Positions 12,601 through 25,387 of a stretch of DNA of 64,000 nt are shown here, piece after piece. Made by a program: the position numbers and the translations under genes. The notes beneath the pieces were generated by a model that had not been told where the DNA came from, made no database searches, and worked only from the letters and a program-made list of their open reading frames with translations. Where the stretch lies: positions 62,001 to 126,000 of the forward strand of contig JAKZAN010000077.1 in NCBI GenBank assembly GCA_023053545.1, written 5' to 3'. How positions within the stretch are numbered: the first letter of the stretch is position 1; each line of letters opens with the position of its first letter. Origin of the DNA: Lepidurus packardi (lineage: Eukaryota > Arthropoda > Branchiopoda > Notostraca > Triopsidae).

Positions 12601-13625
12601 CAGTACGTAAGGAAATAATTCAGTCCGTAATGGATTAATTAAGTCCGTAATGAATTAATTCAGTCCGTAAGGAATTAATAAAATCCGTACGGAATTAATT
12701 CACACCGTAAGGAATTAATTAAGTACGTAAGGAATTAATTAAGTCCGTAAAAAATTAATTCAGTCCGTAAGGAATTAATTCAGTCCGTAAGGAATTAATT
12801 CAGTCCGTAAGGAATTATTTAAGTATGTAAGGAAATAATTCAGTCCGTAAGTAATTAATTCAGTCCGTAAGGAATAACTTCAGTACGTAAAGAAATAATT
12901 CAGTCCGAAATGGATTAATTATGTCCGAAATGAATTAATTCAGTCCGTAAGGAATTAATAAAATCCGTACGGAATTAATTCAGACCGTAAGGAATTAATT
13001 AAGTACGTAAGGAATTAACTAAGTCCGAAAGGAATTAATTCAGTCCGTAAGGAATTAATTCAGTCCGTAAGGATTTAATTCAGTCAGTAAGGAATTAATT
13101 CAGTCCGTAAGGAATTAATTCAGTCCGTAAGGAATTAGTTCAGTCCGTAAGGATTTAATTCAGTCCGTAAGGTATTAATTCAGTCCGTAAGGAATTAATT
13201 CAGTCCGTAAGGAATTAATTCAGTCTGTAATGGATTAATTAAGTCCGTAATGAATAAATTCAGTCCGTAAGGAATTAATAAAATCCGTACGGAATTAATT
13301 CAGTCCGTAAGGAATTAATAAAATCCGTAAGGAATTAATTCAGTCCGTAAGGAATTAATTCAGTCTGTAATGGATTAATTAAGTCCGTAATCGATTAATT
13401 AAGTCCGTAATGAATTAATTCAGTCCGTATGAAATTAATTCAGACCGTAAGGAATTAATTAAGTACGTAAGGAATTAATTAAGTCCGTAAGGAATTAATT
13501 CAGTCCGTAAGGAATTAATTTAGTCCGTAAGGAATTAATTCAATCCGTAAGGAATTAATTCAGTCCGTAATCGATTAATTAAGTCCGTAATGAATTAATT
13601 CAGTGGGTATGAAATTAATTCAGTC
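6445..13625 (+). repeat. Dispersed direct duplicates about 6.09 kb apart
   Basis: The segment 6445-7557 (from one 32-mer to the next) resembles 12533-13625. Both carry the rare monomer ATTATTTAAGT (GGAATTATTT at 6723 and 12811, offset 6088) and the same following order of variants, including GGAATTAGTT. The second is one monomer shorter by its end. Private changes in each (ACCATAAGG near 6896; GTAAAAAATT near 12747) make this older than the tight tandem duplications nearby. Related modules with ATTATTTAAGT are at about 29132, 52572 and 53444. Confidence 0.65.
9361..11240 (+). repeat. 964-bp tandem duplication
   Basis: The private variant GTACATAAGG occurs at 9724 and 10688, and 32-mers at 9885 and 10849, all offset 964. 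The copies also share GGAATTCATT and CCGTAAAGAATT monomers. Differences include TAGTACG (9421) against TAGTAGG (10385). The 32-mers at 9293 and 10297, each followed by TTATTCAG, are 1004 apart: the right copy has one AATAAAAT/CCGTACGG pair where the left has two, a 40-bp difference. Confidence 0.85.
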
Positions 13626-15540
13626 CGTAAGGAATTAATTAAGGAATTAATTCAGTCCGTAAGGAATTAATTCAGTCCGTAAGGAATTATTTCAGTATGT
13701 AAGGAAATAATTCAGTCCGTAAGTAATTAATTCAGTCCGTAAGGAATAACTTCAGTACGTAAAGAAATAATTCAGTCCGTAATGGATTAACTAAGTCCGT
13801 AATGAATTAATTCAGTCCGTAAGGAATTAATAAAATCCGTACGGAATTAATTCAGACCGTAAGGAATTAATTAAGTACGTAAGGAATTAACTAAGTCCGA
13901 AAGGAATTAATTCAGTCCGTAAGGAATTAATTCAGTCCGTAAGGAATTAATTAAGTCCGTAAGGAATTAATTCAGTCCGTAAGGAATTAATTTAGTCCGT
14001 AAGGAATTAATTCAGTCCGTAAGGAATTAATTAAGTCAGTAAGGAATTAATTCAGTCCGTAAGGAATTAATTCAGTCCGTAAGGAATTAATTCAGTCCGT
14101 AAGGATTTAATTCAGTCCGTATGGTATTAATTCAGTCCGTAAGGAATTAATTCAGTCCGTAAGGAATTAATTCAGTCCGTAAGGAATTAATTCAGTCCGT
14201 AAGGATTTAATTCAGTCCGTAAGGAATTAATTCAGTCCGTAAGGAATTAATTCAGTCCGTATGAAATTAATTCAGTCCGTAAGGAATTAATTAAGGAATT
14301 AATTCAGTCCGTAAGGAATTAATTCAGTCCGTAAGGAATAACTTCAGTACGTAAGGAAATAATTCAGTCCGTAATGGATTAATTAAGTCCGTAATGAATA
14401 AATTCAGTCCGTAAGGAATTAATAAAATCCGTACGGAATTAATTCAGTCCGTAAGGAATTAATAAAATCCGTAAGGAATTAATTCAGTCCGTAAGGAATT
14501 AATTCAGTCTGTAATGGATTAATTAAGTCCGTAATCGATTAATTAAGTCCGTAATGAATTAATTCAGTCCGTATGAAATTAATTCAGACCGTAAGGAATT
14601 AATTAAGTACGTAAGGAATTAATTAAGTCCGTAAGGAATTAATTCAGTCCGTAAGGAATTAATTTAGTCCGTAAGGAATTAATTCAGTCTGTAAGGAATT
14701 AATTCAGTCCGTAATCGATTAATTAAGTCCGTAATGAATTAATTCAGTCCGTATGAAATTAATTCAGTCCGTAAGGAATTAATTAAGGAATTAATTCAGT
14801 CCGTAAGGAATTAATTCAGTCCGTAAGGAATTATTTCAGTATGTAAGGAAATAATTCAGTCCGTAAGTAATTAATTCAGTCCGTAAGGAATAACTTCAGT
14901 ACGTAAAGAAATAATTCAGTCCGTAATGGATTAACTAAGTCCGTAATGAATTAATTCAGTCCGTAAGGAATTAATAAAATCCGTACGGAATTAATTCAGA
15001 CCGTAAGGAATTAATTAAGTACGTAAGGAATTAACTAAGTCCGAAAGGAATTAATTCAGTCCGTAAGGAATTAATTCAGTCCGTAAGGAATTAATTAAGT
15101 CCGTAAGGAATTAATTCAGTCCGTAAGGAATTAATTTAGTCCGTAAGGAATTAATTCAGTCCGTAAGGAATTAATTAAGTCAGTAAGGAATTAATTCAGT
15201 CCGTAAGGAATTAATTCAGTCCGTAAGGAATTAATTCAGTCCGTAAGGATTTAATTCAGTCCGTAAGGTATTAATTCAGTCCGTAAGGAATTAATTCAGT
15301 CCGTAAGGAATTAATTCAGTCCGTAAGGAATTAATTCAGTCCGTAAGGATTTAATTCAGTCCGTAAGGAATTAATTCAGTCCGTAAGGAATTAATTCAGT
15401 CCGTATGAAATTAATTCAGTCCGTAAGGAATTAATTAAGGAATTAATTCAGTCCGTAAGGAATTAATTCAGTCCGTAAGGAATAACTTCAGTACGTAAGG
15501 AAATAATTCAGTCCGTAATGGATTAATTAAGTCCGTAATG
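13226..15540 (+). repeat. 1144-bp tandem duplication
   Basis: 32-mers at 13625/14769 and 14277/15421 are offset 1144, and the order of variants between them matches. About five differences are visible, such as CAGTGGGTATG (13601) against CAGTCCGTATG, CAATCCG (13541) against CAGTCTG, and CCGTATGGTATT (about 14118) against CCGTAAGGTATT. The junction falls near 14373-14398: a CCGTAATGG monomer is followed by one beginning CCGTAATGAATA, a combination expected if the exchange took place inside these similar monomers. Confidence 0.85.
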
Positions 15541-16424
15541 AATTAATTCAGTCCGTAAGGAATTAATAAAATCCGTACGGAATTAATTCAGGCCGTAAGG
15601 AATTAATTCAGTCCGTAAGGAATTAATTCAGTCCGTAAGGAATTAATTCAGTCCGTAAGGAATTAATTCAGTCAGTAAGGAATTAATTCAGTCCGTAAGG
15701 AATTAATTCAGTCCGTAAGGAATTAATTCAGTCCGTAAGGATTTAATTCAGTCCGTAAGGTATTAATTCAGTCCGTAAGGAATTAATTCAGTCCGTAAGG
15801 AATTAATTCAGTCCGTATGAAATTAATTCAGTCCGTAAGGAATTAATTAAGGAATTAATTCAGTCCATAAGGAATTAATTCAGTCCGTAAGGAATAACTT
15901 CAGTACGTAAGGAAATAACTCAGTCCGTAATGGATTAATTAAGTCCGTAATGAATTAATTCAGTAAGTAAGGAATTAATAAAATCCGTACGGAATTAATT
16001 CAGACCGTAAGGAATTAATTAAGTCCGTAAGGAATTAATTCAGTCCGTAAGGAATTAATTCAGTCCGTAAGGAATTAATTCAGTCCGTAAGGAATTATTT
16101 CAGTATGTAAGGAAATAATTCAGTCCGTAAGTAATTAATTCAGTCCGTAAGGAATAACTTCAGTACGTAAAGAAATAATTCAGTCCGAAATGGATTAATT
16201 AAGTCCGTAATGAATTAATTCAGTCCGTAAGGAATTAATAAAATCAGTACGGAATTAATTCAGACCGTAAGGAATTAATTAAGTACGTAAGGAATTAACT
16301 AAGTCCGAAAGGAATTAATTCAGTCCGTAAGGAATTAATTCAGTCCGTAAGGATTTAATTCAGTCAGTAAGGAATTAATTCAGTCCGTAAAGAATTAATT
16401 CAGTCCGTAAGGAATTAATTCAGT

Positions 16425-16443
16425 CATTAGGATTTAATTCAGT
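16425..16443 (+). repeat. 19-bp monomer (single-base loss)
   Basis: This monomer begins CATTAGG and is 19 bp long, shifting the register by -1. It is the only 19-mer I found in the window. A one-base deletion with an adjacent substitution from the CCGTAAGGATTT type explains it. It has not spread to other copies, so it is recent, or a sequencing or assembly error. Confidence 0.8.
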
Positions 16444-16800
16444 CCGTAAGGTATTAATTCAGTCCGTAGGGAAATAATTCAGTCCGTAAGGAATTAATTC
16501 AGTCTGTAATGGATTAATTAAGTCCGTAATGAATAAATTCAGTCCGTAAGGAATTAATAAAATCCGTAAGGAATTAATTCAGTCCGTAAGGAATTAATTA
16601 AGTACGTAAGGAATTAACTAAGTCCGAAAGGAATTAATTCAGTCCGTAAGGAATTAATTCAGTCCGTAAGGATTTAATTCAGTCAGTAAGGAATTAATTC
16701 AGTCCGTAAGGAATTAATTCAGTCCGTAAGGAATTAGTTCAGTCCGTAAGGATTTAATTCAGTCCGTAAGGTATTAATTCAGTCCGTAAGGAATTAATTC

Positions 16801-19031
16801 AGTCCGTAAGGAATTAATTCAGTCTGTAATGGATTAATTAAGTCCGTAATGAATAAATTCAGTCCGTAAGGAATTAATAAAATCCATACGGAATTAATTC
16901 AGTCCGTAAGGAATTAATAAAATCCGTAAGGAATTAATTCAGTCCGTAAGGAATTAATTCAGTCTGTAATGGATTAATTAAGTCCGTAATCGATTAATTA
17001 AGTCCGTAATGAATTAATTCAGTCCGTATGAAATTAATTCAGACCGTAAGGAATTAATTAAGTACGTAAGGAATTAATTAAGTCCGTAAGGAATTAATTC
17101 AGTCCGTAAGGAATTAATTTAGTCCGTAAGGAATTAATTCAGTCCGTAAGGAATTAATTCAGTCCGTAATCGATTAATTAAGTCCGTAATGAATTAATTC
17201 AGTCCGTATGAAATTAATTCAGTCCGTAAGGAATTAATTAAGGAAATAATTCAGTCCGTAAGGAATTAATTCAGTCCGTAAGGAATTATTTCAGTATGTA
17301 AGGAAATAATTCAGTCCGTAAGTAATTAATTCAGTCCGTAAGGAATAACTTCAGTACGTAAAGAAATAATTCAGTCCGTAATGGATTAACTAAGTCCGTA
17401 ATGAATTAATTCAGTCCGTAAGGAATTAATAAAATCCGTACGGAATTAATTAAGACCGTAAGGAATTAATTAAGTACGTAAGGAATTAACTAAGTCCGAA
17501 AGGAATTAATTCAGTCCGTAAGGAATTAATTCAGTCCGTAAGGAATTAATTAAGTCCGTAAGGAATTAATTCAGTCCGTAAGGAATTAATTTAGTCCGTA
17601 AGGAATTAATTCAGTCCGTAAGGAATTAATTAAGTCAGTAAGGAATTAATTCAGTCCGTAAGGAATTAATTCAGTCCGTAAGGAATTAATTCAGTCCGTA
17701 AGGATTTAATTCAGTCCGTAAGGTATTAATTCAGTCCGTAAGGAATTAATTCAGTCCGTAAGGAATTAATTCAGTCCGTAAGGAATTAATTCAGTCCGTA
17801 AGGATTTAATTCAGTCCGTAAGGAATTAATTCAGTCCGTAAGGAATTAATTCAGTCCGTATGAAATTAATTCAGTCCGTAAGGAATTAATTAAGGAATTA
17901 ATTCAGTCCGTAAGGAATTAATTCAGTCTGTAATGGATTAATTAATTCCGTAATGAATAAATTCAGTCCGTAAGGAATTAATAAAATCCATACGGAATTA
18001 ATTCAGTCCGTAAGGAATTAATAAAATCCGTAAGGAATTAATTCAGTCCGTAAGGAATTAATTCAGTCTGTAATGGATTAATTAAGTCCGTAATCGATTA
18101 ATTAAGTCCGTAATGAATTAATTCAGTCCGTATGAAATTAATTCAGACCGTAAGGAATTAATTAAGTACGTAAGGAATTAATTAAGTCCGTAAGGAATTA
18201 ATTCAGTCCGTAAGGAATTAATTTAGTCCGTAAGGAATTAATTCAGTCCGTAAGGAATTAATTCAGTCCGTAATCGATTAATTAAGTCCGTAATGAATTA
18301 ATTCAGTCCGTATGAAATTAATTCAGTCCGTAAGGAATTAATTAAGGAAATAATTCAGTCCGTAAGGAATTAATTCAGTCCGTAAGGAATTATTTCAGTA
18401 TGTAAGGAAATAATTCAGTCCGTAAGTAATTAATTCAGTCCGTAAGGAATAACTTCAGTACGTAAAGAAATAATTCAGTCCGTAATGGATTAACTAAGTC
18501 CGTAATGAATTAATTCAGTCCGTAAGGAATTAATAAAATCCGTACGGAATTAATTCAGACCGTAAGGAATTAATTAAGTACGTAAGGAATTAACTAAGTC
18601 CGAAAGGAATTAATTCAGTCCGTAAGGAATTAATTCAGTCCGTAAGGAATTAATTAAGTCCGTAAGGAATTAATTCAGTCCGTAAGGAATTAATTTAGTC
18701 CGTAAGGAATTAATTCAGTCCGTAAGGAATTAATTAAGTCAGTAAGGAATTAATTCAGTCCGTAAGGAATTAATTCAGTCCGTAAGGAATTAATTCAGTC
18801 CGTAAGGATTTAATTCAGTCCGTAAGGTATTAATTCAGTCCGTAAGGAATTAATTCAGTCCGTAAGGAATTAATTCAGTCCGTAAGGAATTAATTCAGTC
18901 CGTAAGGATTTAATTCAGTCCGTAAGGAATTAATTCAGTCCGTAAGGAATTAATTCAGTCCGTATGAAATTAATTCAGTCCGTAAGGAATTAATTAAGGA
19001 ATTAATTCAGTCCGTAAGGAATTAATTCAGT
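16801..19031 (+). repeat. 1104-bp tandem duplication
   Basis: The rare CCATACGG variant occurs at 16884 and 17988, and 32-mers at 17224/18328 and 17876/18980, all offset 1104. The 32-mers at 17224 and 18328 share the private AAGGAAATAATT end. The junction is near 17925, where a CTGTAATGG monomer follows one consensus monomer after a 32-mer. The right copy overlaps the next duplication (offset 812), so part of the segment is now present three times. Confidence 0.85.
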
Positions 19032-20016
19032 CCGTAAGGAATAACTTCAGTACGTAAGGAAATAATTCAGTCCGTAATGGATTAATTAAGTCCGTAATGA
19101 ATTAATTCAGTCCGTAAGGAATTAATAAAATCCGTACGGAATTAATTCAGGCCGTAAGGAATTAATTCAGTCCGTAAGGAATTAATTCAGTCCGTAAGGA
19201 ATTATTTCAGTATGTAAGGAAATAATTCAGTCCGTAAGTAATTAATTCAGTCCGTAAGGAATAACTTCAGTACGTAAAGAAATAATTCAGTCCGTAATGG
19301 ATTAACTAAGTCCGTAATGAATTAATTCAGTCCGTAAGGAATTAATAAAATCCGTACGGAATTAATTCAGACCGTAAGGAATTAATTAAGTACGTAAGGA
19401 ATTAACTAAGTCCGAAAGGAATTAATTCAGTCCGTAAGGAATTAATTCAGTCCGTAAGGAATTAATTAAGTCCGTAAGGAATTAATTCAGTCCGTAAGGA
19501 ATTAATTTAGTCCGTAAGGAATTAATTCAGTCCGTAAGGAATTAATTAAGTCAGTAAGGAATTAATTCAGTCCGTAAGGAATTAATTCAGTCCGTAAGGA
19601 ATTAATTCAGTCCGTAAGGATTTAATTCAGTCCGTAAGGTATTAATTCAGTCCGTAAGGAATTAATTCAGTCCGTAAGGAATTAATTCAGTCCGTAAGGA
19701 ATTAATTCAGTCCGTAAGGATTTAAATCAGTCCGTAAGGAATTAATTCAGTCCGTAAGGAATTAATTCAGTCCGTATGAAATTAATTCAGTCCGTAAGGA
19801 ATTAATTAAGGAATTAATTCAGTCCGTAAGGAATTAATTCAGTCCGTAAGGAATAACTTCAGTACGTAAGGAAATAATTCAGTCCGTAATGGATTAATTA
19901 AGTCCGTAATGAATTAATTCAGTCCGTAAGGAATTAATAAAATCCGTACGGAATTAATTCAGGCCGTAAGGAATTAATTCAGTCCGTAAGGAATTAATTC
20001 AGTCCGTAAGGAATTA
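18360..20016 (+). repeat. 812-bp tandem duplication overlapping the 1104-bp one
   Basis: The module beginning ATTATTTCAGTATG recurs at an offset of 812 (18388 to 19200), with 32-mers at 18980 and 19792. The junction is near 19151-19200, where a CAGG-type short module runs into ATTATTTCAGT after two monomers; such short modules elsewhere continue with more consensus monomers. One private change in the right copy is TTTAAATCAG near 19731. Confidence 0.8.
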
Positions 20017-22307
20017 ATTCAGTCCGTAAGGAATTAATTCAGTCAGTAAGGAATTAATTCAGTCCGTAAGGAATTAATTCAGTCCGTAAGGAATTAATTC
20101 AGTCCGTAAGGATTTAATTCAGTCCGTAAGGTATTAATTCAGTCCGTAAGGAATTAATTCAGTCCGTAAGGAATTAATTCAGTCCGTATGAAATTAATTC
20201 AGTCCGTAAGGAATTAATTAAGGAATTAATTCAGTCCATAAGGAATTAATTCAGTCCGTAAGGAATAACTTCAGTACGTAAGGAAATAATTCAGTCCGTA
20301 ATGGATTAATTAAGTCCGTAATGAATTAATTCAGTCCGTAAGGAATTAATAAAATCCGTACGGAATTAATTCAGACCGTAAGGAATTAATTAAGTCCGTA
20401 AACAATTAATTCAGTCCGTAACGAATTAATTCAGTCCGTAAGGAATTAATTCAGTCCGTAAGGAATTATTTCAGTATGTAAGGAAATAATTCAGTCCGTA
20501 AGTAATTAATTCAGTCCGTAAGGAATAACTTCAGTACGTAAAGAAATAATTCAGTCCGAAATGGATTAATTAAGTCCGTAATGAATTAATTCAGTCCTTA
20601 AGGAATTAATAAAATCCGTACGGAATTAATTCAGACCGTAAGGAATTAATTAAGTACGTAAGGAATTAACTAAGTCCGAAAGGAATTAATTCAGTCCGTA
20701 AGGAATTAATTCAGTCCGTAAGGATTTAATTCAGTCAGTAAGGAATTAATTCAGTCCGTAAAGAATTAATTCAGTCCGTAAGGAATTAATTCAGTCCGTA
20801 AGGATTTAATTCAGTCCGTAAGGTATTAATTCAGTCCGTAAGGAAATAATTCAGTCCGTAAGGAATTAATTCAGTCTGTAATGGATTAATTAAGTCCGTA
20901 ATGAATAAATTCAGTCCGTAAGGAATTAATAAAATCCGTAAGGAATTAATTCAGTCCGTAAGGATTTAATTCAGTCTGTAATGGATTAATTAAGTCCGTA
21001 ATGAATTAATTCAGTCCGTATGAAATTAATTCAGTCCGTAAGGAATTAATTAAGGAATTAATTCAGTCCGTAAGGAATTAATTCAGTCCGTAAGGAATTA
21101 TTTCAGTATGTAAGGAAATAATTCAGTCCGTAAGTAATTAATTCAGTACGTAAGGAATAACTTCAGTACGTAAAGAAATAATTCAGTCCAAAATGGATTA
21201 ATTAAGTCCGTAATGAATTAATTCAGTCCGTAAGGAATTAATAAAATCCGTACGGAATTAATTCAGCCCGTAAGGAATTAATTAAGTACGTAAGGAATTA
21301 ACTAAGTCCGAAAGGAATTAATTCAGTCCGTAAGGAATTAATTCAGTCCGTAAGGATTTAATTCAGTCAGTAAGGAATTAATTCAGTCCGTAAGGAATTA
21401 ATTCAGTCCGTAAGGAATTAATTCAGTCCGTAAGGATTTAATTCAGTCCGTAAGGTATTAATTCAGTCCGTAAGGAATTAATTCAGTCCGTAAGGAATTA
21501 ATTCAGTCTGTAATGGATTAATTAAGTCCGTAATGAATAAATTCAGTCCGTAAGGAATTAATAAAATCCGTACGGAATTAATTCAGTTCGTAAGGAATTT
21601 ATTCAGTCCGTAAGGAATTAATAAAATCCGTACGGAATTAATTCAGTCCGTAAGGAATTAATAAAATCCGTACGGAATTAATTCAGACCGTAAGGAATTA
21701 ATTAAGTACGTAAGGAATTAACTAAGTCCGAAAGGAATTAATTCAGTCCGTAAGGAATTAATTCAGTCCGTAAGGATTTAATTCAGTCAGTAAGGAATTA
21801 ATTCAGTCCGTAAGGAATTAATTCAGTCCGTAAGGAATTAATTCAGTCCGTAAGGATTTAATTCAGTCCGTAAGGTATTAATTCAGTCCGTAAGGAATTA
21901 ATTCAGTCCGTAAGGATTTAATTCAGTCAGTAAGGAATTAATTCAGTCCGTAAGGAATTAATTCAGTCCGTAAGGAATTAATTCAGTCCGTAAGGATTTA
22001 ATTCAGTCCGTAAGGTATTAATTCAGTCCGTAAGGAATTAATTCAGTCCGTAAGGAATTAATTCAGTCTGTAATGGATTAATTAAGTCCGTAATGAATAA
22101 ATTCAGTCCGTAAGGAATTAATAAAATCCGTACGGAATTAATTCAGTTCGTAAGGAATTTATTCAGTCCGTAAGGAATTAATAAAATCCGTACGGAATTA
22201 ATTAAGTCCGTAAGGAATTAATTCAGTCCGTAAGGAATTAATTTAGTCCGTAAGGAATTAATTCAGTCCGTAAGGAATTAATTCAGTCAGTAAGGAATTC
22301 ATTCAGT

Positions 22308-22328
22308 GAGTAAAGGAATTAATTCAGT
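22308..22328 (+). repeat. 21-bp monomer GAGTAAAGG, first copy
   Basis: This monomer begins GAGTAAAGG and has one extra base, shifting the register by +1. It follows a CAGTAAGGAATTCATT monomer, and that pair is conserved at all five sites (22308, 22529, 23542, 23763, 25388). One origin followed by spread through segmental duplication explains the distribution. Confidence 0.85.
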
Positions 22329-22528
22329 CCGTAAGGAATTAATTCAGTCCGTAAGGATTTAATTCAGTCCGTAAGGTATTAATTCAGTCCGTAAGGAATT
22401 TATTCAGTCCGTAAAGAATTAATAAAATCCGTAAGGAATTAATTCAGTCCGTAAGGAATTAATTTAGTCCGTAAGGAATTAATTCAGTCCGTAAGGAATT
22501 AATTCAGTCAGTAAGGAATTCATTCAGT

Positions 22529-22549
22529 GAGTAAAGGAATTAATTCAGT
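22529..22549 (+). repeat. 21-bp monomer GAGTAAAGG, second copy
   Basis: It lies 221 bp after the first copy, so a 221-bp local duplication (eleven monomers, one of them 21 bp) preceded the 1234-bp duplication that carries both. Confidence 0.85.
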
Positions 22550-23541
22550 CCGTAAGGATTTAATTCAGTCCGTAAGGAATTAATTCAGTCCGTAAGGAAT
22601 TAATTCAGTCCGTAAGGATTTAATTCAGTCCGTAAGGTATTAATTCAGTCCGTAAGGAATTAATTCAGTCCGTAAGGAATTAATTCAGTCCGTATGAAAT
22701 TAATTCAGTCCGTAAGGAATTAATTATGGAATTAATTCAGTCCATAAGGAATTAATTCAGTCCGTAAGGAATAACTTCAGTACGTAAGGAAATAATTCAG
22801 TCCGTAATGGATTAATTAAGTCCGTAATGAATTAATTCAGTCCGTAAGGAATTAATAAAATCCGTACGGAATTAATTCAGACCGTAAGGAATTAATTAAG
22901 TCCGTAATGAATTAATTCAGTCCGTAAGGAATTAATAAAATCCGTACGGAATTAATTCAGACCGTAAGGAATTAATTAAGTACGTAAGGAATTAACTAAG
23001 TCCGAAAGGAATTAATTCAGTCCGTAAGGAATTAATTCAGTCCGTAAGGATTTAATTCAGTCAGTAAGGAATTAATTCAGTCCGTAAAGAATTAATTCAG
23101 TCCGTAAGGAATTAATTCAGTCCGTAAGGATTTAATTCAGTCCGTAAGGATTTAATTCAGTCCGTAAGGTATTAATTCAGTCCGTAAGGAAATAATTCAG
23201 TCCGTAAGGAATTAATTCAGTCCGTAAGGATTTAATTCAGTCCGTAAGGTATTAATTCAGTCCGTAAGGAATTAATTCAGTCCGTAAGGAATTAATTCAG
23301 TCTGTAATGGATTAATTAAGTCCGTAATGAATAAATTCAGTCCGTAAGGAATTAATAAAATCCGTACGGAATTAATTCAGTTCGTAAGGAATTTATTCAG
23401 TCCGTAAGGAATTAATAAAATCCGTACGGAATTAATTAAGTCCGTAAGGAATTAATTCAGTCCGTAAGGAATTAATTTAGTCCGTAAGGAATTAATTCAG
23501 TCCGTAAGGAATTAATTCAGTCAGTAAGGAATTCATTCAGT

Positions 23542-23562
23542 GAGTAAAGGAATTAATTCAGT
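23542..23562 (+). repeat. 21-bp monomer GAGTAAAGG, third copy
   Basis: It is the 1234-bp duplicate of the first copy, with the same preceding CAGTAAGGAATTCATT monomer. Confidence 0.85.
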
Positions 23563-23762
23563 CCGTAAGGAATTAATTCAGTCCGTAAGGATTTAATTCA
23601 GTCCGTAAGGTATTAATTCAGTCCGTAAGGAATTTATTCAGTCCGTAAAGAATTAATAAAATCCGTAAGGAATTAATTCAGTCCGTAAGGAATTAATTTA
23701 GTCCGTAAGGAATTAATTCAGTCCGTAAGGAATTAATTCAGTCAGTAAGGAATTCATTCAGT

Positions 23763-23783
23763 GAGTAAAGGAATTAATTCAGT
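23763..23783 (+). repeat. 21-bp monomer GAGTAAAGG, fourth copy
   Basis: It is the 1234-bp duplicate of the second copy and lies 221 bp after the third. Confidence 0.85.
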
Positions 23784-25387
23784 CCGTAAGGATTTAATTC
23801 AGTCCGTAAGGAATTAATTCAGTCCGTAAGGAATTAATTCAGTCCGTAAGGATTTAATTCAGTCCGTAAGGTATTAATTCAGTCCGTAAGGAATTAATTC
23901 AGTCCGTAAGGAATTAATTCAGTCCGTATGAAATTAATTCAGTCCGTAAGGAATTAATTATGGAATTAATTCAGTCCATAAGGAATTAATTCAGTCCGTA
24001 AGGAATAACTTCAGTACGTAAGGAAATAATTCAGTCCGTAATGGATTAATTAAGTCCGTAATGAATTAATTCAGTCCGTAAGGAATTAATAAAATCCGTA
24101 CGGAATTAATTCAGACCGTAAGGAATTAATTAAGTCCGTAATGAATTAATTCAGTCCGTAAGGAATTAATAAAATCCGTACGGAATTAATTCAGACCGTA
24201 AGGAATTAATTAAGTACGTAAGGAATTAACTAAGTCCGAAAGGAATTAATTCAGTCCGTAAGGAATTAATTCAGTCCGTAAGGATTTAATTCAGTCAGTA
24301 AGGAATTAATTCAGTCCGTAAAGAATTAATTCAGTCCGTAAGGAATTAATTCAGTCCGTAAGGATTTAATTCAGTCCGTAAGGTATTAATTCAGTCCGTA
24401 AGGAAATAATTCAGTCCGTAAGGAATTAATTCAGTCTGTAATGGATTAATTAAGTCCGTAATGAATAAATTCAGTCCGTAAGGAATTAATAAAATCCGTA
24501 AGGAATTAATTCAGTCCGTAAGGAATTAATTCAGTCTGTAATGGATTAATTAAGTCCGTAATGAATTAATTCAGTCCGTATGAAATTAATTCAGTCCGTA
24601 AGGAATTAATTAAGGAATTAATTCAGTCCGTAAGGAATTAATTCAGTCCGTAAGGAATTATTTCAGTATGTAAGGAAATAATTCAGTCCGTAAGTAATTA
24701 ATTCAGTACGTAAGGAATAACTTCAGTACGTAAAGAAATAATTCAGTCCAAAATGGATTAATTAAGTCCGTAATGAATTAATTCAGTCCGTAAGGAATTA
24801 ATAAAATCCGTACGGAATTAATTCAGCCCGTAAGGAATTAATTAAGTACGTAAGGAATTAACTAAGTCCGAAAGGAATTAATTCAGTCCGTAAGGAATTA
24901 ATTCAGTCCGTAAGGATTTAATTCAGTCAGTAAGGAATTAATTCAGTCCGTAAGGAATTAATTCAGTCCGTAAGGAATTAATTCAGTCCGTAAGGATTTA
25001 ATTCAGTCCGTAAGGTATTAATTCAGTCCGTAAGGAATTAATTCAGTCCGTAAGGAATTAATTCAGTCTGTAATGGATTAATTAAGTCCGTAATGAATAA
25101 ATTCAGTCCGTAAGGAATTAATAAAATCCGTACGGAATTAATTCAGTTCGTAAGGAATTTATTCAGTCCGTAAGGAATTAATAAAATCCGTACGGAATTA
25201 ATTCAGTCCGTAAGGAATTAATAAAATCCGTACGGAATTAATTCAGACCGTAAGGAATTAATTAAGTACGTAAGGAATTAATTAAGTCCGTAAGGAATTA
25301 ATTCAGTCCGTAAGGAATTAATTTAGTCCGTAAGGAATTAATTCAGTCCGTAAGGAATTAATTCAGTCAGTAAGGAATTCATTCAGT

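Larger units (their letters stand above)
21955..24370 (+). repeat. 1234-bp tandem duplication
   Basis: The odd GTGAGTAAAGG monomer occurs at 22306 and 22527, and again at 23540 and 23761, offset 1234. The ATTATGG form of the 32-mer is at 22710 and 23944. The length is not a multiple of 4 bp or of 20 bp because each copy carries one 32-mer and two 21-mers, which is itself a good marker of identity. The left copy has an extra GGATTT monomer near 23121-23160. Confidence 0.88.
20620..25280 (+). repeat. Direct duplicates of about 1.1 kb, offset 3560
   Basis: The segment 20620-21720 matches 24180-25280. Shared rare variants at offset 3560 include CCAAAATGG (21188/24748), CAGCCCGTAAGG (21265/24825), ACGTAAGGAATAAC (21148/24708) and 32-mers (21036/24596). 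A difference is GGATTTAATT near 20961 where the later copy has GGAATTAATT. The 1234-bp duplication lies between and partly overlaps. CCAAAATGG also occurs near 3398, 38986, 40350 and 63395, so this module type is dispersed along the array. Confidence 0.8.

Noticed and set aside
16425-16443. Boundary between two arrays at the 19-mer
   Set aside because: Module types on both sides are the same, so a one-base loss inside one array is enough.
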